Source: Fremontodendron californicum
Lineage: Eukaryota > Streptophyta > Magnoliopsida > Malvales > Malvaceae
Reading direction: 5' to 3'
Assembly (NCBI GenBank): GCA_030761205.1
Contig: JAULJL010000035.1
Coordinates: forward strand, 13,844,001-13,908,000
DNA length: 64,000 nucleotides
Within the stretch, counting starts at the first letter, position 1, and the number at the start of each line of letters is the position of its first letter. Below the pieces are notes generated by a model. The model was not told where the DNA came from and did not search any database. It saw only the letters and a program-made list of their open reading frames with translations. A program made the position numbers and the translations under genes. Positions 10,491 through 20,139 of this stretch are shown piece after piece.

Positions 10491-11770
10491 TGAGAGGCTG
10501 CTGCTCTTCCTGTCACGGTTTCTCTGTCAAGGAGATACAGATTTCCCTTCATATAACCCTTCATTGCTAAGAATGCTCCACGTACAACTCTCAGGACTCC
10601 ATTCTGAATGGTCACCTTGTAACCATTTGAGTCTAAGACCCCCAGTGATATGAGGTTCTTCTTGAGATCAGGGACATACCTTACGTCTGTAAGTTGTCTG
10701 ATTGTACCGTCATGCATTTTCAGTCGGATCGTTCCGATGCCTCTAGTGTGACAAGTATTGTCATTTCCCATATGGACAATCCCTCCATCAAACTCTTTGA
10801 AGTTTGAGAACCACTTCCGGTTCGGACACATATGGTAGGAACATCCGGAATCCAGAATCCATTGATCTGAAGAGTGTGTTGTTGTGGAAATCGTAAATGC
10901 AGAGTCTTCCTCTCCCTCAGATTCTTGAGCTACACTCACAATCGACCTCTCCATGTTGGGACAGTTATTCCTCCAATGCCCTTTCTCATGGCAAAAGGCA
11001 CACTCATCCCTCGAGAGTCGTGTTCTCGATGATCCCCTCCTTGAGCGGGATTTACCTCGCTTGTTTTCTCCGGCTCCTCGGTTGTCCGTCCTGCCTCTGT
11101 ACACAGTTAAAGCTTCTGGTGTAGTATTCTGGTGATCATGCTGATCCTTTTTCCGATACTCATTATTCACCAGAGCATTACAAACATTAACATATTCTAT
11201 ATCATTTTTACCATACAACAGTGTAGTGGTTAAATGATCATAGCTATCAGGCAAGGAATTTAACAGAGTAAGAGCCTTATCTTCATCAGAGATATTTGCA
11301 TCTAGATTTTCAAGATCAGCGAGGATTTTGTTAAAACTTACTAGATGCTCCTGCATGGTGATACCTTGCATATACTGGAAGCGGAACAGCTTCTTCTTCA
11401 GATAGAGTCTGTTCTCCATGCTTTTTGTCATGTACTTGTCCTCAAGTTGTTTCCAGAGAGTTTTTGCATTATTCTCTCTCATGACAAAGTACTTCTGGTC
11501 CTTGGCTAGGCATAACCGGATTGTGCCACAAGCCTGACGGTTGACAAATTTCCAGTCATCTTCCGAAATATCTCTGGGCCTGTCTTCCAGAGCGATATAT
11601 GAACCCTCTCGGAATAACAGATCCTGAACTTCGCACTGCCACATGCCAAAGTTGGTGGTGCCATCAAATTTCTCCACCTCGAACTTTGCAGTGGTCATCG
11701 AGTTCTTTCTGATATAAGAACTTGATAGTGCGCTGCTGGTTGTTTCATGTGTCTCTAATGATTCTGCCAT
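10475..11770 (-). CDS. Copia gag-protease open frame (431 codons)
   Basis: This encodes the capsid-like gag of a Ty1/Copia element. Residues about 28-210 match the UBN2/gag domain pattern (KFEVEKFDGTTNFGMWQ, LEDKYMTKSMENRLYLKKKL, LLNSLPDSYDHL). A basic stretch at about 226-252 precedes one CCHC zinc knuckle at 257-270 (CAFCHEKGHWRNNC). The aspartic protease motif WILDSGCSYHM follows (DSG at 307-309). After residue about 420 the frame runs across a deletion junction into integrase sequence in another frame, so the last residues are not native. Gag and the start of protease are intact, but no working polymerase follows. The primer-binding site and a GC-rich leader lie upstream on the minus strand. 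Confidence 0.9.
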   Translation of the reverse strand: MAESLETHETTSSALSSSYIRKNSMTTAKFEVEKFDGTTNFGMWQCEVQDLLFREGSYIALEDRPRDISEDDWKFVNRQACGTIRLCLAKDQKYFVMRENNAKTLWKQLEDKYMTKSMENRLYLKKKLFRFQYMQGITMQEHLVSFNKILADLENLDANISDEDKALTLLNSLPDSYDHLTTTLLYGKNDIEYVNVCNALVNNEYRKKDQHDHQNTTPEALTVYRGRTDNRGAGENKRGKSRSRRGSSRTRLSRDECAFCHEKGHWRNNCPNMERSIVSVAQESEGEEDSAFTISTTTHSSDQWILDSGCSYHMCPNRKWFSNFKEFDGGIVHMGNDNTCHTRGIGTIRLKMHDGTIRQLTDVRYVPDLKKNLISLGVLDSNGYKVTIQNGVLRVVRGAFLAMKGYMKGNLYLLDRETVTGRAAASHRMMG

Positions 11771-12014
11771 GGTAATAAAACAAAATTACCAACAAAGTGT
11801 TTTTCCGGTACCTGTATGGAAAAACGGATGCCGCGGTTGAGTCCGGAATAGTCGAAATAGCCAGGAACGGGTCCAACTGTGTAAATTTTGGACACACGGT
11901 GAATATTTTGCGAATATTCTGCTTCAGGTGGCTCGAAATGGACTCGGTTTAGCTCAACCGGCTCGGAAAAGTCTCGGAATAGTGTTCTGAAACGGCTCAA
12001 AAAATAGCCCGAAA

Positions 12015-12285
12015 AAGTTGGTCGGACCTGCGGCGGCGCATGGGCGGCGTACGGCGGCGCGTGCGGCGGCGCGTGGAGCGCGTGGAGCTGTTTGGGTGGC
12101 CGGCGCGTGTGGCGCGTGGGGCGCGTGGGCTTCACGCGTCTTCAACCTCTGGAGGCGCGTGTGGCACGTGCTGCGCGTGGTTGTCACGCGTCTGCAACCC
12201 CTGGTGGCGCGTGCGGCGCGTGGGCGCGTGGGGCGCGTGGGCACTTCTTCTGGTGGCGCGTGAGGGCGCGTGTGGCCTCCTCTGG
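12015..12285 (-). repeat. Very GC-rich GCGCGTG-type repeat in the Copia 5' leader
   Basis: The words GGCGCGTG, GGGCGCGTG and CACGCGTC recur many times over about 270 bp, in sharp contrast to AT-rich surroundings. It lies between the Copia primer-binding site and gag. Several frames stay open across it, as expected of stop-poor GC-rich repeats. These I regard as spurious. Confidence 0.75.
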
Positions 12286-12653
12286 TGCTCCGGTTGATTC
12301 TGCTGCACTCCTCTCGACGACCTCTTCAACCTGGTATTTTCAAAACACAAATTGGAGCACTTTTGAAAAACGGACAGAATCGAACAAACTCGGTTTTACG
12401 TAAAAATTGGCTCTGATACCAATTTGTTGTGCGGAAGCGAATTGATATTACTAAAACCGATTTAAACACACTGAAAAAACACCGATATTTTACGTGGTTC
12501 GGCAACTGTGCCTACGTCCACGGGAGGAGGAGCTTGAAGCTTTGTATTAATGGAGTTTAGAGTATAAACATATACAGAATTCAAGGTGCTACACAAGCAC
12601 TGAACTCACAACTCAACACAATACCGAATTACTCTATAAACACAGAGTATTTG

Positions 12654-14732
12654 TGATAACTCGTATAATTATATAGTTTTTAGTTATGTTTTATTATTGT
12701 TTTGTGTCAAATACGAGTTATTATTGTTTAGTCTAATTGTGTTTATGATCTTTTATATTTTTATGTAATTTGGTGTTTTTCACAAGTTTCTTTGAGTGAT
12801 TTCAGATTACTAGAATTAAGGGCAAATCCAGTTCAGTTCCAGTTCCGACACCTTTTGCCATATCAGCTATATCTGGAGTTTCACTAAAGCAATAAGGCTG
12901 AAATTTTAACCGTGCAAAGTTAAGAGGCATATATATCTTTTTCATGTTTTACACTTCTTGAAACGGAGTCGTTTTCCCTAGCGAAATCAACCATCAAATT
13001 GGCTGATGTGCAATGACATCTGTCCTGAGCAGTTTTCGCATTTTGACCATATCGTCCGATACACATAAGCAAATGAGCTGATTCCAACGGCTATGGATCA
13101 CTAACGGATATGGGAACATTTGTCTAGAAGACCATGTGATCAGATAAAGCCTCCAATATTGAAGAAATCGACCATCAAGTTGGTTGATGTGCAATGACGT
13201 CTGTGCTGACCTGTTTTCGTATTTTGCCCATATCTTCTTCTCCACATCAGCAAATGAGCTGATTCCAACGGCTATGAATCAGTAACTCATAGGGGAACAT
13301 TTTTCTAGAAGACCATGTGATTAGATCAGGCCTCCAAGATTGACAAAATCGACCATCAAGTTGGCTGATCAAAATGGTCATACAATATGACGAAAATTGT
13401 TAGAAAAATGCACCCACCTATTATACCTACCTTTGAAATTTGTAAAGCTTGTCTCTTGTCATTTAGCCCTCCAAAATGTGTATAAATAGAGGGCCTTGGA
13501 TGATTGTAGAGGATATATTGTACATAGGTAGGATATTAGCCATTTTAATAAAATTCTCTAAGTTTTCTTCTTCTTTCTTTTCTCTAGCTTTCTTTCTTTT
13601 CTCTAGTTTTCTTTTTCTTTAGAGAGAGCAAGAGGTTGGATAATTAATATTCTTCCTCTTCTTCTTTCTTTCTTTTATTTTCTTCTTAGATTTTCTTTAA
13701 TTTTATGTTTATGTTTACAATGCCTATGCTAGGCTAAACTTCTATTTGGTTAAGGGTGATTTCAAAGCCCTAGACATGTTTTATAATTGATTTTCAGATT
13801 CTATCTATCATTAATTTTCTATCAAAGTTGCTTATGTTCTTCTACAAGAATTGTTCATGATGTTGTCTTGATTTGTTTAGGTGTACAACTAGATAGATCT
13901 TGATAATTATCTATTGCTAGTTTAGGAGTCTTGATCCGTGTAATTGTCTTGATTTCCTATTCATAAGTGGCAATTTGTGATTAATGATTATGGTCAAGTT
14001 TTCAATAATTGCAAAGTGGAACATAACCTAAGTTGAACAATCCGAGCTTATGTGTTTGTTGCTTAGATCAACCTATCTTTCTCATCATAAAGCTGCCATT
14101 AAATTGAATCTAGAGAGCTTATTCTAGGTTGTTTGATGGTTAGAGATTAAATAGAGAGCTTGTTCTATTTAACGACAAACTAAGGAAAGATTGGGATAAC
14201 AGAGCTTGTTGTTATCTACGGTTGTTAACTTTGATAGTTGGTTGATATTGATAGATCTGAAATTGATTCTTAATGATGTCTAGTGGTGGAGAATGAAACC
14301 TTAACCATATTTTTCATATTTGATTCTTCTTACTTACTTGTTTTCTTACTTTTAGTTTGCTTATTTTTTATATTTATTTTTATTGGCTGGTTATACCGCC
14401 TCATTTGTATATTAACTTTGTTTTATTTTTATTGGCTGGTTATACCGCCTAATTTAGTATATATATTTTTATTGGCTGGTTATACCGCCTAATTTAGTAT
14501 ATATATTTTTATTGGCTGGTTATACCGCCTTGCATCTTATTCTTATTATTTACTTTAGTTTAAATCTGGCTTCAAAAACCCTTTTCTTTTATTGTTCTTG
14601 AATTTAAGTTTTAAACTATTAACTTATAAACTAAAACCCAATCCCTGAGGACTCGACCCTTGCTAACTACTATACTTACAATTTATCTTTTTAGTGCAAG
14701 GTTAAATAAGATACACTCTTTTGGGTGCATCA
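12654..14732 (+). repeat. 5' LTR of the Athila-like element
   Basis: It runs from TGATAACTCG to GGTGCATCA. A TATA box (TATAAATA) is at 13481-13488, in a setting typical of a core promoter. Four copies of a TATTGGCTGGTTATACCGCCT unit start at 14381, 14430, 14470 and 14510. Two related blocks with CAAGTTGG.TGATGTGCAATGAC lie near 12995 and 13170. Confidence 0.95.
13481..13488 (+). promoter_or_regulatory. LTR TATA box
   Basis: TATAAATA, 828 bp into the LTR and 1.4 kb before the first frame. The identical box in the 3' LTR is at 20967-20974, the same offset. Confidence 0.6.
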
Positions 14733-14878
14733 AATTTTTGGCGCCGTTGCCGGGGATTGCTTTCTTTAGTTTATTTGTTACTTGGTTTATTCTTATTTTC
14801 AGTTCTAATTAGTTTTATTTTCTTGTACATACAAGTTTTTCTTTTCAAATTTAAAAAAAAAAAACAAAAAAAAAAACA

Positions 14879-15817
14879 ATGGAATTGAGCAATCTAACAC
14901 TTGAAGAGTTGGTGGCATACATGAACATGGAGAATCAACAAGCCAATCTCACCTACCCAGTTCAACAATTGGCCATGGGAGGATGTCAAGGCCATCAAGT
15001 GTTCCAAGACCAACAGTATGATCATTACTCAAACACTTACCATGAGGGATGGTGGGATCATACTAATTATGGCTACTCGAAAAATTACCAAGAAGTAGAT
15101 CCTTATGCCAATTACACTCATCCATCTAGCTTCAATCAATCATGGTCCCAAGAACCAGATCTTTTTCAACCACCACATATGACTCAAAACTCAGGTACTT
15201 CTTTAGAAGATCTTGTCTATTCTCTTGTTACTGATACATTGCAATTTCAACAGGAAACAAGGGCAAGCATCCAGAGTTTGGAAAAGCAAATGATCCAATT
15301 GACTAGTAGTATGGTGGGATGGGTAGCACAAAGATCTGAAGAACTCCCTGCCCAAACAATGATTAACCCAAAGGAGAATACTACTATTGTGACCTTGAGG
15401 AATGAAGAACAAGATGAGGATGAGACAAAATTAGAGATGAATTCTATTCTTGAGGATAATGAAGCCAATGATCCAAATAAGAGTATTTCGGCACCTGAGG
15501 TAACATTTGAGATTCCAATTTTTACTAATGTTTCTTCTCCACCTTTTCCTAGTAGATTCGCAAAGTTCAAGGAGGATGAACATGAACAAGACACGCTGGA
15601 AACCTTAAACAGTTTGTTTGTGGATGTCATTCAACAAGTACCAAAAGATGCACCATTCCTCGATGAGATATGCACCACCAAGGATGATGGAATAATACTT
15701 GTAATGGAGAATGCATCCTCTGTTGTGCAAAGAAAGCTTCCTCTCAAACGCATAAATTTGGGAAATTTCATGCATGAGCCTGACAAGCCTAAAAAGCCAA
15801 GAAGGGGTATTGGTTAG
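14879..15817 (+). CDS. Truncated Athila gag-like protein (312 aa)
   Basis: The C-terminal half matches the region between gag and protease of Athila/Tat elements: LQFQQETRASIQSLEKQM, then LPAQTMINPKENTTIVTLRN, PPFPSRFAKFKEDE, a VIQQVPKDAPFLDEICT block and ENASSVVQRKLPLK. The N-terminal ~100 residues are rich in Gln, Tyr and Trp, as in the linker before this region, while the capsid and zinc-knuckle part is absent. The frame stops right where the protease would begin. The start ATG follows an A-rich leader after the primer-binding site and is the first ATG of the frame. Coupled to nothing catalytic, it may act as a packaging or structural remnant, or be only a relic. It is intact in a young element. 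Confidence 0.8.
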   Translation: MELSNLTLEELVAYMNMENQQANLTYPVQQLAMGGCQGHQVFQDQQYDHYSNTYHEGWWDHTNYGYSKNYQEVDPYANYTHPSSFNQSWSQEPDLFQPPHMTQNSGTSLEDLVYSLVTDTLQFQQETRASIQSLEKQMIQLTSSMVGWVAQRSEELPAQTMINPKENTTIVTLRNEEQDEDETKLEMNSILEDNEANDPNKSISAPEVTFEIPIFTNVSSPPFPSRFAKFKEDEHEQDTLETLNSLFVDVIQQVPKDAPFLDEICTTKDDGIILVMENASSVVQRKLPLKRINLGNFMHEPDKPKKPRRGIG

Positions 15818-16002
15818 ATTCAAAACACTAACTCAAGTGTTAATTGGGAAGGCAGCCCAATTAAAGATGAAATTGCCAACCTTCCATATTCAGATTTGCT
15901 TTCTCTTTCTCTTTCTTTTCCTTTTTCTTTTATTATTTTTATTGTTTTTATTTTTATTTCTTATGTTTCTTTGTTAATTGTGTCTACTGTTTTTAAGTTC
16001 AT

Positions 16003-16150
16003 TTAGGCTGCATAAGTTTCTTTTGTTTAATAGTTCTTTTCTCTTACATATAATTCTTGCATTGGGGGATAATAGCATTACATTAATGGCAATGTAAGAA
16101 TTATGTGTGGGGGGGAAGAATTTAGGATTTTATTTAGAGTGTTTTGTTTT
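16003..16150 (+). repeat. First copy of a polypurine-tract region bracketing the cargo
   Basis: Contains TTTAGG.TGCAT, TTCTTACA.ATGATTCTT-like text, then ATGTAAGAATTATGTGTGGGGGGG and AATTTAGGATTTTATT. The same order recurs at 18448-18610, ending ATGTAAGAATTAAGTGTGGGGGG and ATTTAGGATTTCTTTTA. The two copies bracket both cargo frames. A shorter relative (ATTGGGGACAATGTCA...TAGTAGGGGGTAAGG) is at 18130-18167. Confidence 0.75.
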
Positions 16151-16356
16151 TGAGTCTTTTTATGTTGTTTTTCTTTCTGATCCTTGTTTTGAAAAACACT
16201 AGATGTAAATATAATTTTTTTTAACCCCGGTTAAATGGCGGATAACGGTACTCCGTGATTATTTAAATCGGTTCCATCAGCTACCCACAAAACTGATATT
16301 GTATATAAATTTCTCTTTCAATTTCTCTTTCATTTTTTTTTTCATTTTTTTTCAGG

Positions 16357-16893
16357 ATGGATGATATTCTCACAAGATTGCAGAAACGATTTCCTCCTTT
16401 TCCTCGAAATATTTTACTGAAGCTTTACCAAGTTCGATTTGAAAGATTAAGAATGCTTATGCACAAAGGGATTCCTGCAGACATACGTTGGATAATTGAA
16501 GCCAAGGTACGTGAAGATGAATATCTTCCTGTTTTGCATTTACCAGGTACAGGTAGAAGCACTTTTGCAAAGAAGCGACGAGCAAAGCGCATGAGTTCAA
16601 ATTGCCACAAATGTGCACGATGGACGTGTAACGGTAAATGTCGTTCTATTGGGATTCCGTCCTCTAATCGAGATGATAAAATTGAATTCATTAAGGATGG
16701 ACTGAGTAAGGAGAATTTGGGTAATATCCAACTTTCTCTTGAGACGCATCCTAGTGGGGACGTACAAAGAGAAATTCTTGATTTATGGCGGCAATTCCAA
16801 AGGGAATGGCAACATCTTGGGAATCTGATGTTAAAAGACCCTGTTTGCCAGCTTGTAAGAAAACTGGATGGGAAGCATATCCTCGACTCATAG
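16357..16893 (+). CDS. Carlavirus-type nucleic-acid-binding-like zinc-finger protein (cargo 1, 178 aa)
   Basis: Residues about 65-95 read GTGRSTFAKKRRAKR followed by a cysteine cluster C83-x2-C86-x4-C91-x3-C95. A basic KRRAKR stretch directly before a compact zinc finger, with a G-x-S/R lead, is the pattern of the small cysteine-rich nucleic-acid-binding proteins of carlaviruses and relatives. Those proteins bind nucleic acid and in some viruses weaken RNA silencing (family knowledge). The N-terminal ~60 residues (FPRNILLKLYQVRFERLRML) could be the helical part of the same fold. The C-terminal 80 residues I do not recognise. ATG lies one base after a CAG|G splice-acceptor-like site (16355|16356) behind a long pyrimidine tract. 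The frame is undamaged. Viral origin is inferred from motif shape only; another basic zinc-finger protein remains possible. Confidence 0.6.
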   Translation: MDDILTRLQKRFPPFPRNILLKLYQVRFERLRMLMHKGIPADIRWIIEAKVREDEYLPVLHLPGTGRSTFAKKRRAKRMSSNCHKCARWTCNGKCRSIGIPSSNRDDKIEFIKDGLSKENLGNIQLSLETHPSGDVQREILDLWRQFQREWQHLGNLMLKDPVCQLVRKLDGKHILDS

Positions 16894-17059
16894 AAGGCGT
16901 TTAAGCCGTTTCTGGACGTAAAACCAGAGGAAGATGTGAGCCACAATCACAACTACAATAAATGACTTCTCAGCTTTTGGTTTGATTTGCAATAACTTTA
17001 TTTTGGTTTAATTTACGTGTTGTTCGATTTGTGTAATTATTCTCTTTTTTTTTATTTGT

Positions 17060-17305
17060 CTTTTACGGTTGATTTTTCTTCTCTTTTTGATTTTCTTCCT
17101 GAAATCACGCAAAAATCTTTTGTTAGGTTAACATTTTCTTCTGACAGGTCAAATACACTTTCGGCGACATTATTAGTCTTGACTTTTACGGTTGATTTTT
17201 CTTCTCTTTTTGATTTTCTTCCTGAAATCACGCAAAAATCTTTTGTTAGGTTAACATTTTCTTCTGACAGGTCAGATACACTTTCGGCGACATTATTACT
17301 CTTGT
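17060..17305 (+). repeat. 123-bp tandem duplication upstream of the LOG frame
   Basis: Two nearly identical units follow each other, 17061-17183 and 17184-17306 within a base or two, each starting TTTTACGGTTGATTTTTCTT. They differ at a few bases (for example CAAATACAC versus CAGATACAC). The unit is a multiple of three, so a frame stays open through it, but its composition looks like leader sequence. Confidence 0.85.
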
Positions 17306-17386
17306 CTGATTCACTACTCAGTCCTCTATATATTACACCATGTACTCATTCTCTTTCAGGCATCGAAAAAAAAAAAGAAAAAAAAA

Positions 17387-18034
17387 ATGGAAAGTACTTC
17401 GTCCCAACGCATAAAAAAAATTTGTGTTTTTGGAGGTGCTTATCCAGGGAAAAATAACATATTCGCTGATGAAGCCATAAGAGTTGGAGTAATACTTGCC
17501 CAACAAAAGATCCAGTTGATTTATGGAGGCGGTAGTACGGGTTTAATGGGAGCAGTCGCTACAGCAGCACACGCCGGAGGAAGTCCAGTTCTAGGAATCG
17601 TGCCAAAACTATTCACAAGTTTTTGTGGACCTACCGTGGGTAAGGAAATACAAGTCTGGAGTATCCCTGAACGGATGACAATCATGTACCATTCTGCCGA
17701 TGCATTCATTGCTTTACCAGGAGGTCTGGGTACATTGGAAGAATTAGCTTGCGTGGCTTCTTGGTCATCTTTGGTCACAAATAAGAAACCCATTGGTTTG
17801 CTTAATATTAATGGTTATTTTAGTAATTTGCTTTCATATTTAGATAATGCTGTGGATAATGGATTCATGTTTTCAGAGGCAAGGAGAACCATAATTTCTG
17901 CTACAACCATTGAAGATTTACTTAAAAAGCTCCAAGCTTATGAGTGTTTATCTGCTACGGTTGTTTCGCAAACGCTCGGAAAAAGAAAAAGAGATATGGA
18001 CGAGCAAGGAGTGGATTGCACTTTGTCTTTGTGA
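17387..18034 (+). CDS. LOG: LOG-type cytokinin riboside 5'-monophosphate phosphoribohydrolase (cargo 2, 215 aa)
   Basis: LOG enzymes release active cytokinin bases from their riboside monophosphates in one step, in the cytosol or nucleus. This frame has the Rossmann-like start KKICVFGGAYPGKN (10-23), IQLIYGGGSTGLMG (42-55), the phosphate-binding and catalytic motif PGGLGTLEEL (111-120) and KKPIGLLNINGYF (133-145). Full plant LOGs are about 200-230 residues, so it is full length. Arg95 and Glu118-119 line up with key residues, but the usual HQRKAEM helix reads PERMTIM, so the Lys after the Arg is replaced. The C-terminus has a KRKR stretch (198-202). It has no introns, unlike typical host LOG genes, consistent with capture through RNA. 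ATG lies 27 nt after a CTCTTTCAG|G acceptor-like site. Confidence 0.9.
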   Translation: MESTSSQRIKKICVFGGAYPGKNNIFADEAIRVGVILAQQKIQLIYGGGSTGLMGAVATAAHAGGSPVLGIVPKLFTSFCGPTVGKEIQVWSIPERMTIMYHSADAFIALPGGLGTLEELACVASWSSLVTNKKPIGLLNINGYFSNLLSYLDNAVDNGFMFSEARRTIISATTIEDLLKKLQAYECLSATVVSQTLGKRKRDMDEQGVDCTLSL

Positions 18035-18181
18035 CATTATCTAACATTTTGCTTGTTGTGTCTCAGTTATAATAAGTGGTTAGCAACCTCTGCAGGTAAT
18101 ATCTCCTAAATTCTACCTTTAAAATTTGACATTGGGGACAATGTCATATTTTAGTAGGGGGTAAGGGACATATTTTGCTAA

Positions 18182-18216
<35 letters not shown>

Positions 18217-20139
18217 TTTAAGAAGTATTCATTCTGAACAAGGTCTGAGTAAGGGAGACTTGAGACATACCTTGTCAGTTTAATTTCTTCTTTTCAAAAA
18301 AAAAAAAAAGTTTGTTGTGTTTTAAGCAATTTAGAAGTATTCATTCTGAACAAGGTCTGAGTAAGGGAGACTTGAGACATACCTTGTCAGTTTGATTTTA
18401 ATCTTTTTATGTTTACTTTTTAATTTTTGTTTAGTATTTTAGGATTATTTAGGTTGCATGGTTTTGTTTTGTTTTGAGTCTTACTTGTTCCTATTCTTAT
18501 GTTATTAGTTCTTTTTTCTTACACATGATTCTTTCATTTGAGTTAATAGACTTACATTGAGGACAATGTAAGAATTAAGTGTGGGGGGAATGATTTAGGA
18601 TTTCTTTTATTTTTGTCTACTATTTTTTTTTCTTTATTATTATTATTATTTTTTTTTTAGTGTGTTTTAGTTCCTTTTTAATACAATGATGAGATATGAA
18701 TTGCATAAGTCTAAAACAGATTTATTAGTGAGAAGATTTTCATGAGAATTGAGCTTGATGTCAACCTTTTTATGAGCCAATGTTAATATGATATGTTGAT
18801 TGAGAAAGAAGCATGTTTAGACTTAATCTGACTTGTATAATCATCTTTGTGAGTTTTTGAGCCTATAATGATTGATGCATTATACAAATCAATCTAATTT
18901 CTTTCTTGAGTGCTCTTATGATTACATGATTCTCTAGAACTTGCTTTAAACCGTTTGAGACTATATTGATACATGTGACAACATGAATATGATAGAGGCA
19001 TTAGGATTATAACCAGAGCCAAACAGCCATCCATTATTAATGTTCCAAGAGAACACACCCTTAGTGAACCAATTTGAGCCTACATTGAATAAGCTATCTC
19101 TTTGGTAACCATAACTTGTCCCTAACCTAAATATACTTATATCTTTACCTTTGTTCCAAAGATGAATTAGCATGTTTTGAGACAAGTTGCAAAGACAAGG
19201 AAGATTTATTGAAAATTTGGGTTAGAAACAAGAAATAAGTGTGGGGGGAAAAGAAAAAAAAAAGTCAAGAGAAAAAGAAAGGGATCATTGTCAAATACAT
19301 TCCCATATTAAAAAAAAAAAAAAATCTTCTCTTGAACTTCTAGTTAAAGTAAAGAAAAAGATGTTACAAAGTTGGTTAGAATGATGCAAAGGCTCAACAT
19401 GAATATTTAGCCTATGTTATTATGTGCTTTATAAGAGTTTTGAGAAGTTTTATTTGTATGATCTTTTTATGTCTCTAAACTTTATGAACTCTTTGGAACC
19501 TTTGTGATATCTTTATCCTTTTGTTCTTCAACCACATTACAAACCCCTTGGCCCCATTACAACCTTGATTAAAGACCTCTTGATTCATGAAGTTGTATGA
19601 TCTAAATAGTGGAGAATAGGTGGACAAGCAAGAATATGGTAGAACTGTTTTCATGAGATTGATTGAGTGTAAACACTTCACCACTACTTTAAAGAGTGAA
19701 AATCATGAGGGTATCCCATGTGAGTAGTTGAGATTAAGTTTGAATATGCACTATTTTGATTGAAATATGTTATGTTAATATTGGCTTAACTCAAACAATT
19801 TACATTCAAGCATGATTTTTTGTGAAATTCTTTAAGCTATTGATTAGTTTATAAGACTTGTTCAAAGATTGTCTCTAATTTGTATTGAAAGGATTAGGAG
19901 TAAATATTTTTAGTATATGTAGTTTATTTATATTTTAGTTTTTCAATGTTTGTGGGTATCGTTCTAGTAAACCCTCACGAGACTAAACTCGTCCACTAGG
20001 GACACCTAGGGGTTTAAAGGCTTGTGTCACATGCTAAGTGCCACCGTGATTTCCTACGAAAGTGGATTAGATTAGATTTTCTTATTCTATTTTTATTGAG
20101 TCGTTGCTAGGGACTAGCAACAATCTAAGTGTGGGGGTG
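18035..20139 (+). other. 3' non-coding region of the Athila-like element
   Basis: No convincing gene. It contains a direct repeat of about 70 bp (18222-18285 and 18332-18400, with GAAGTATTCATTCTGAAC and CAAGGTCTGAGTAAGGGAG). It also holds several AAGTGTGGGGGG tracts (18578, 19230, 20128) and short palindromes such as ACATTGAGGACAATGT. Athila elements carry long untranslated 3' regions with repeated purine tracts, which this resembles. Confidence 0.7.
20128..20139 (+). other. Polypurine tract of the Athila-like element
   Basis: AAGTGTGGGGG followed by TG and then the 3' LTR start. This is the expected primer site for plus-strand synthesis. Confidence 0.8.

Noticed and set aside
11954..12403. 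Several Arg/Ala/Pro-rich frames on both strands in the GC-rich block
   Set aside because: The composition comes from the GCGCGTG repeat in the Copia leader; no family resemblance.
14283..14492. 69-codon hydrophobic frame, also at 21769-21978
   Set aside because: It lies in the LTR over the TATTGGCTGGTTATACCGCC repeats and occurs identically in both LTRs.
16425..16946. 173-codon frame on the minus strand
   Set aside because: It overlaps the cargo zinc-finger frame and has no recognisable motif; it is a shadow of the sense frame.
17017..17457. 146-codon frame upstream of LOG
   Set aside because: It translates the 123-bp duplication in a low-complexity Ser/Phe/Leu reading and overlaps the LOG start in another frame; more likely leader sequence.
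17387..18034. LOG as an ordinary host gene
   Set aside because: It lies between a matched LTR pair with target duplications, lacks introns, and is in sense with the element.
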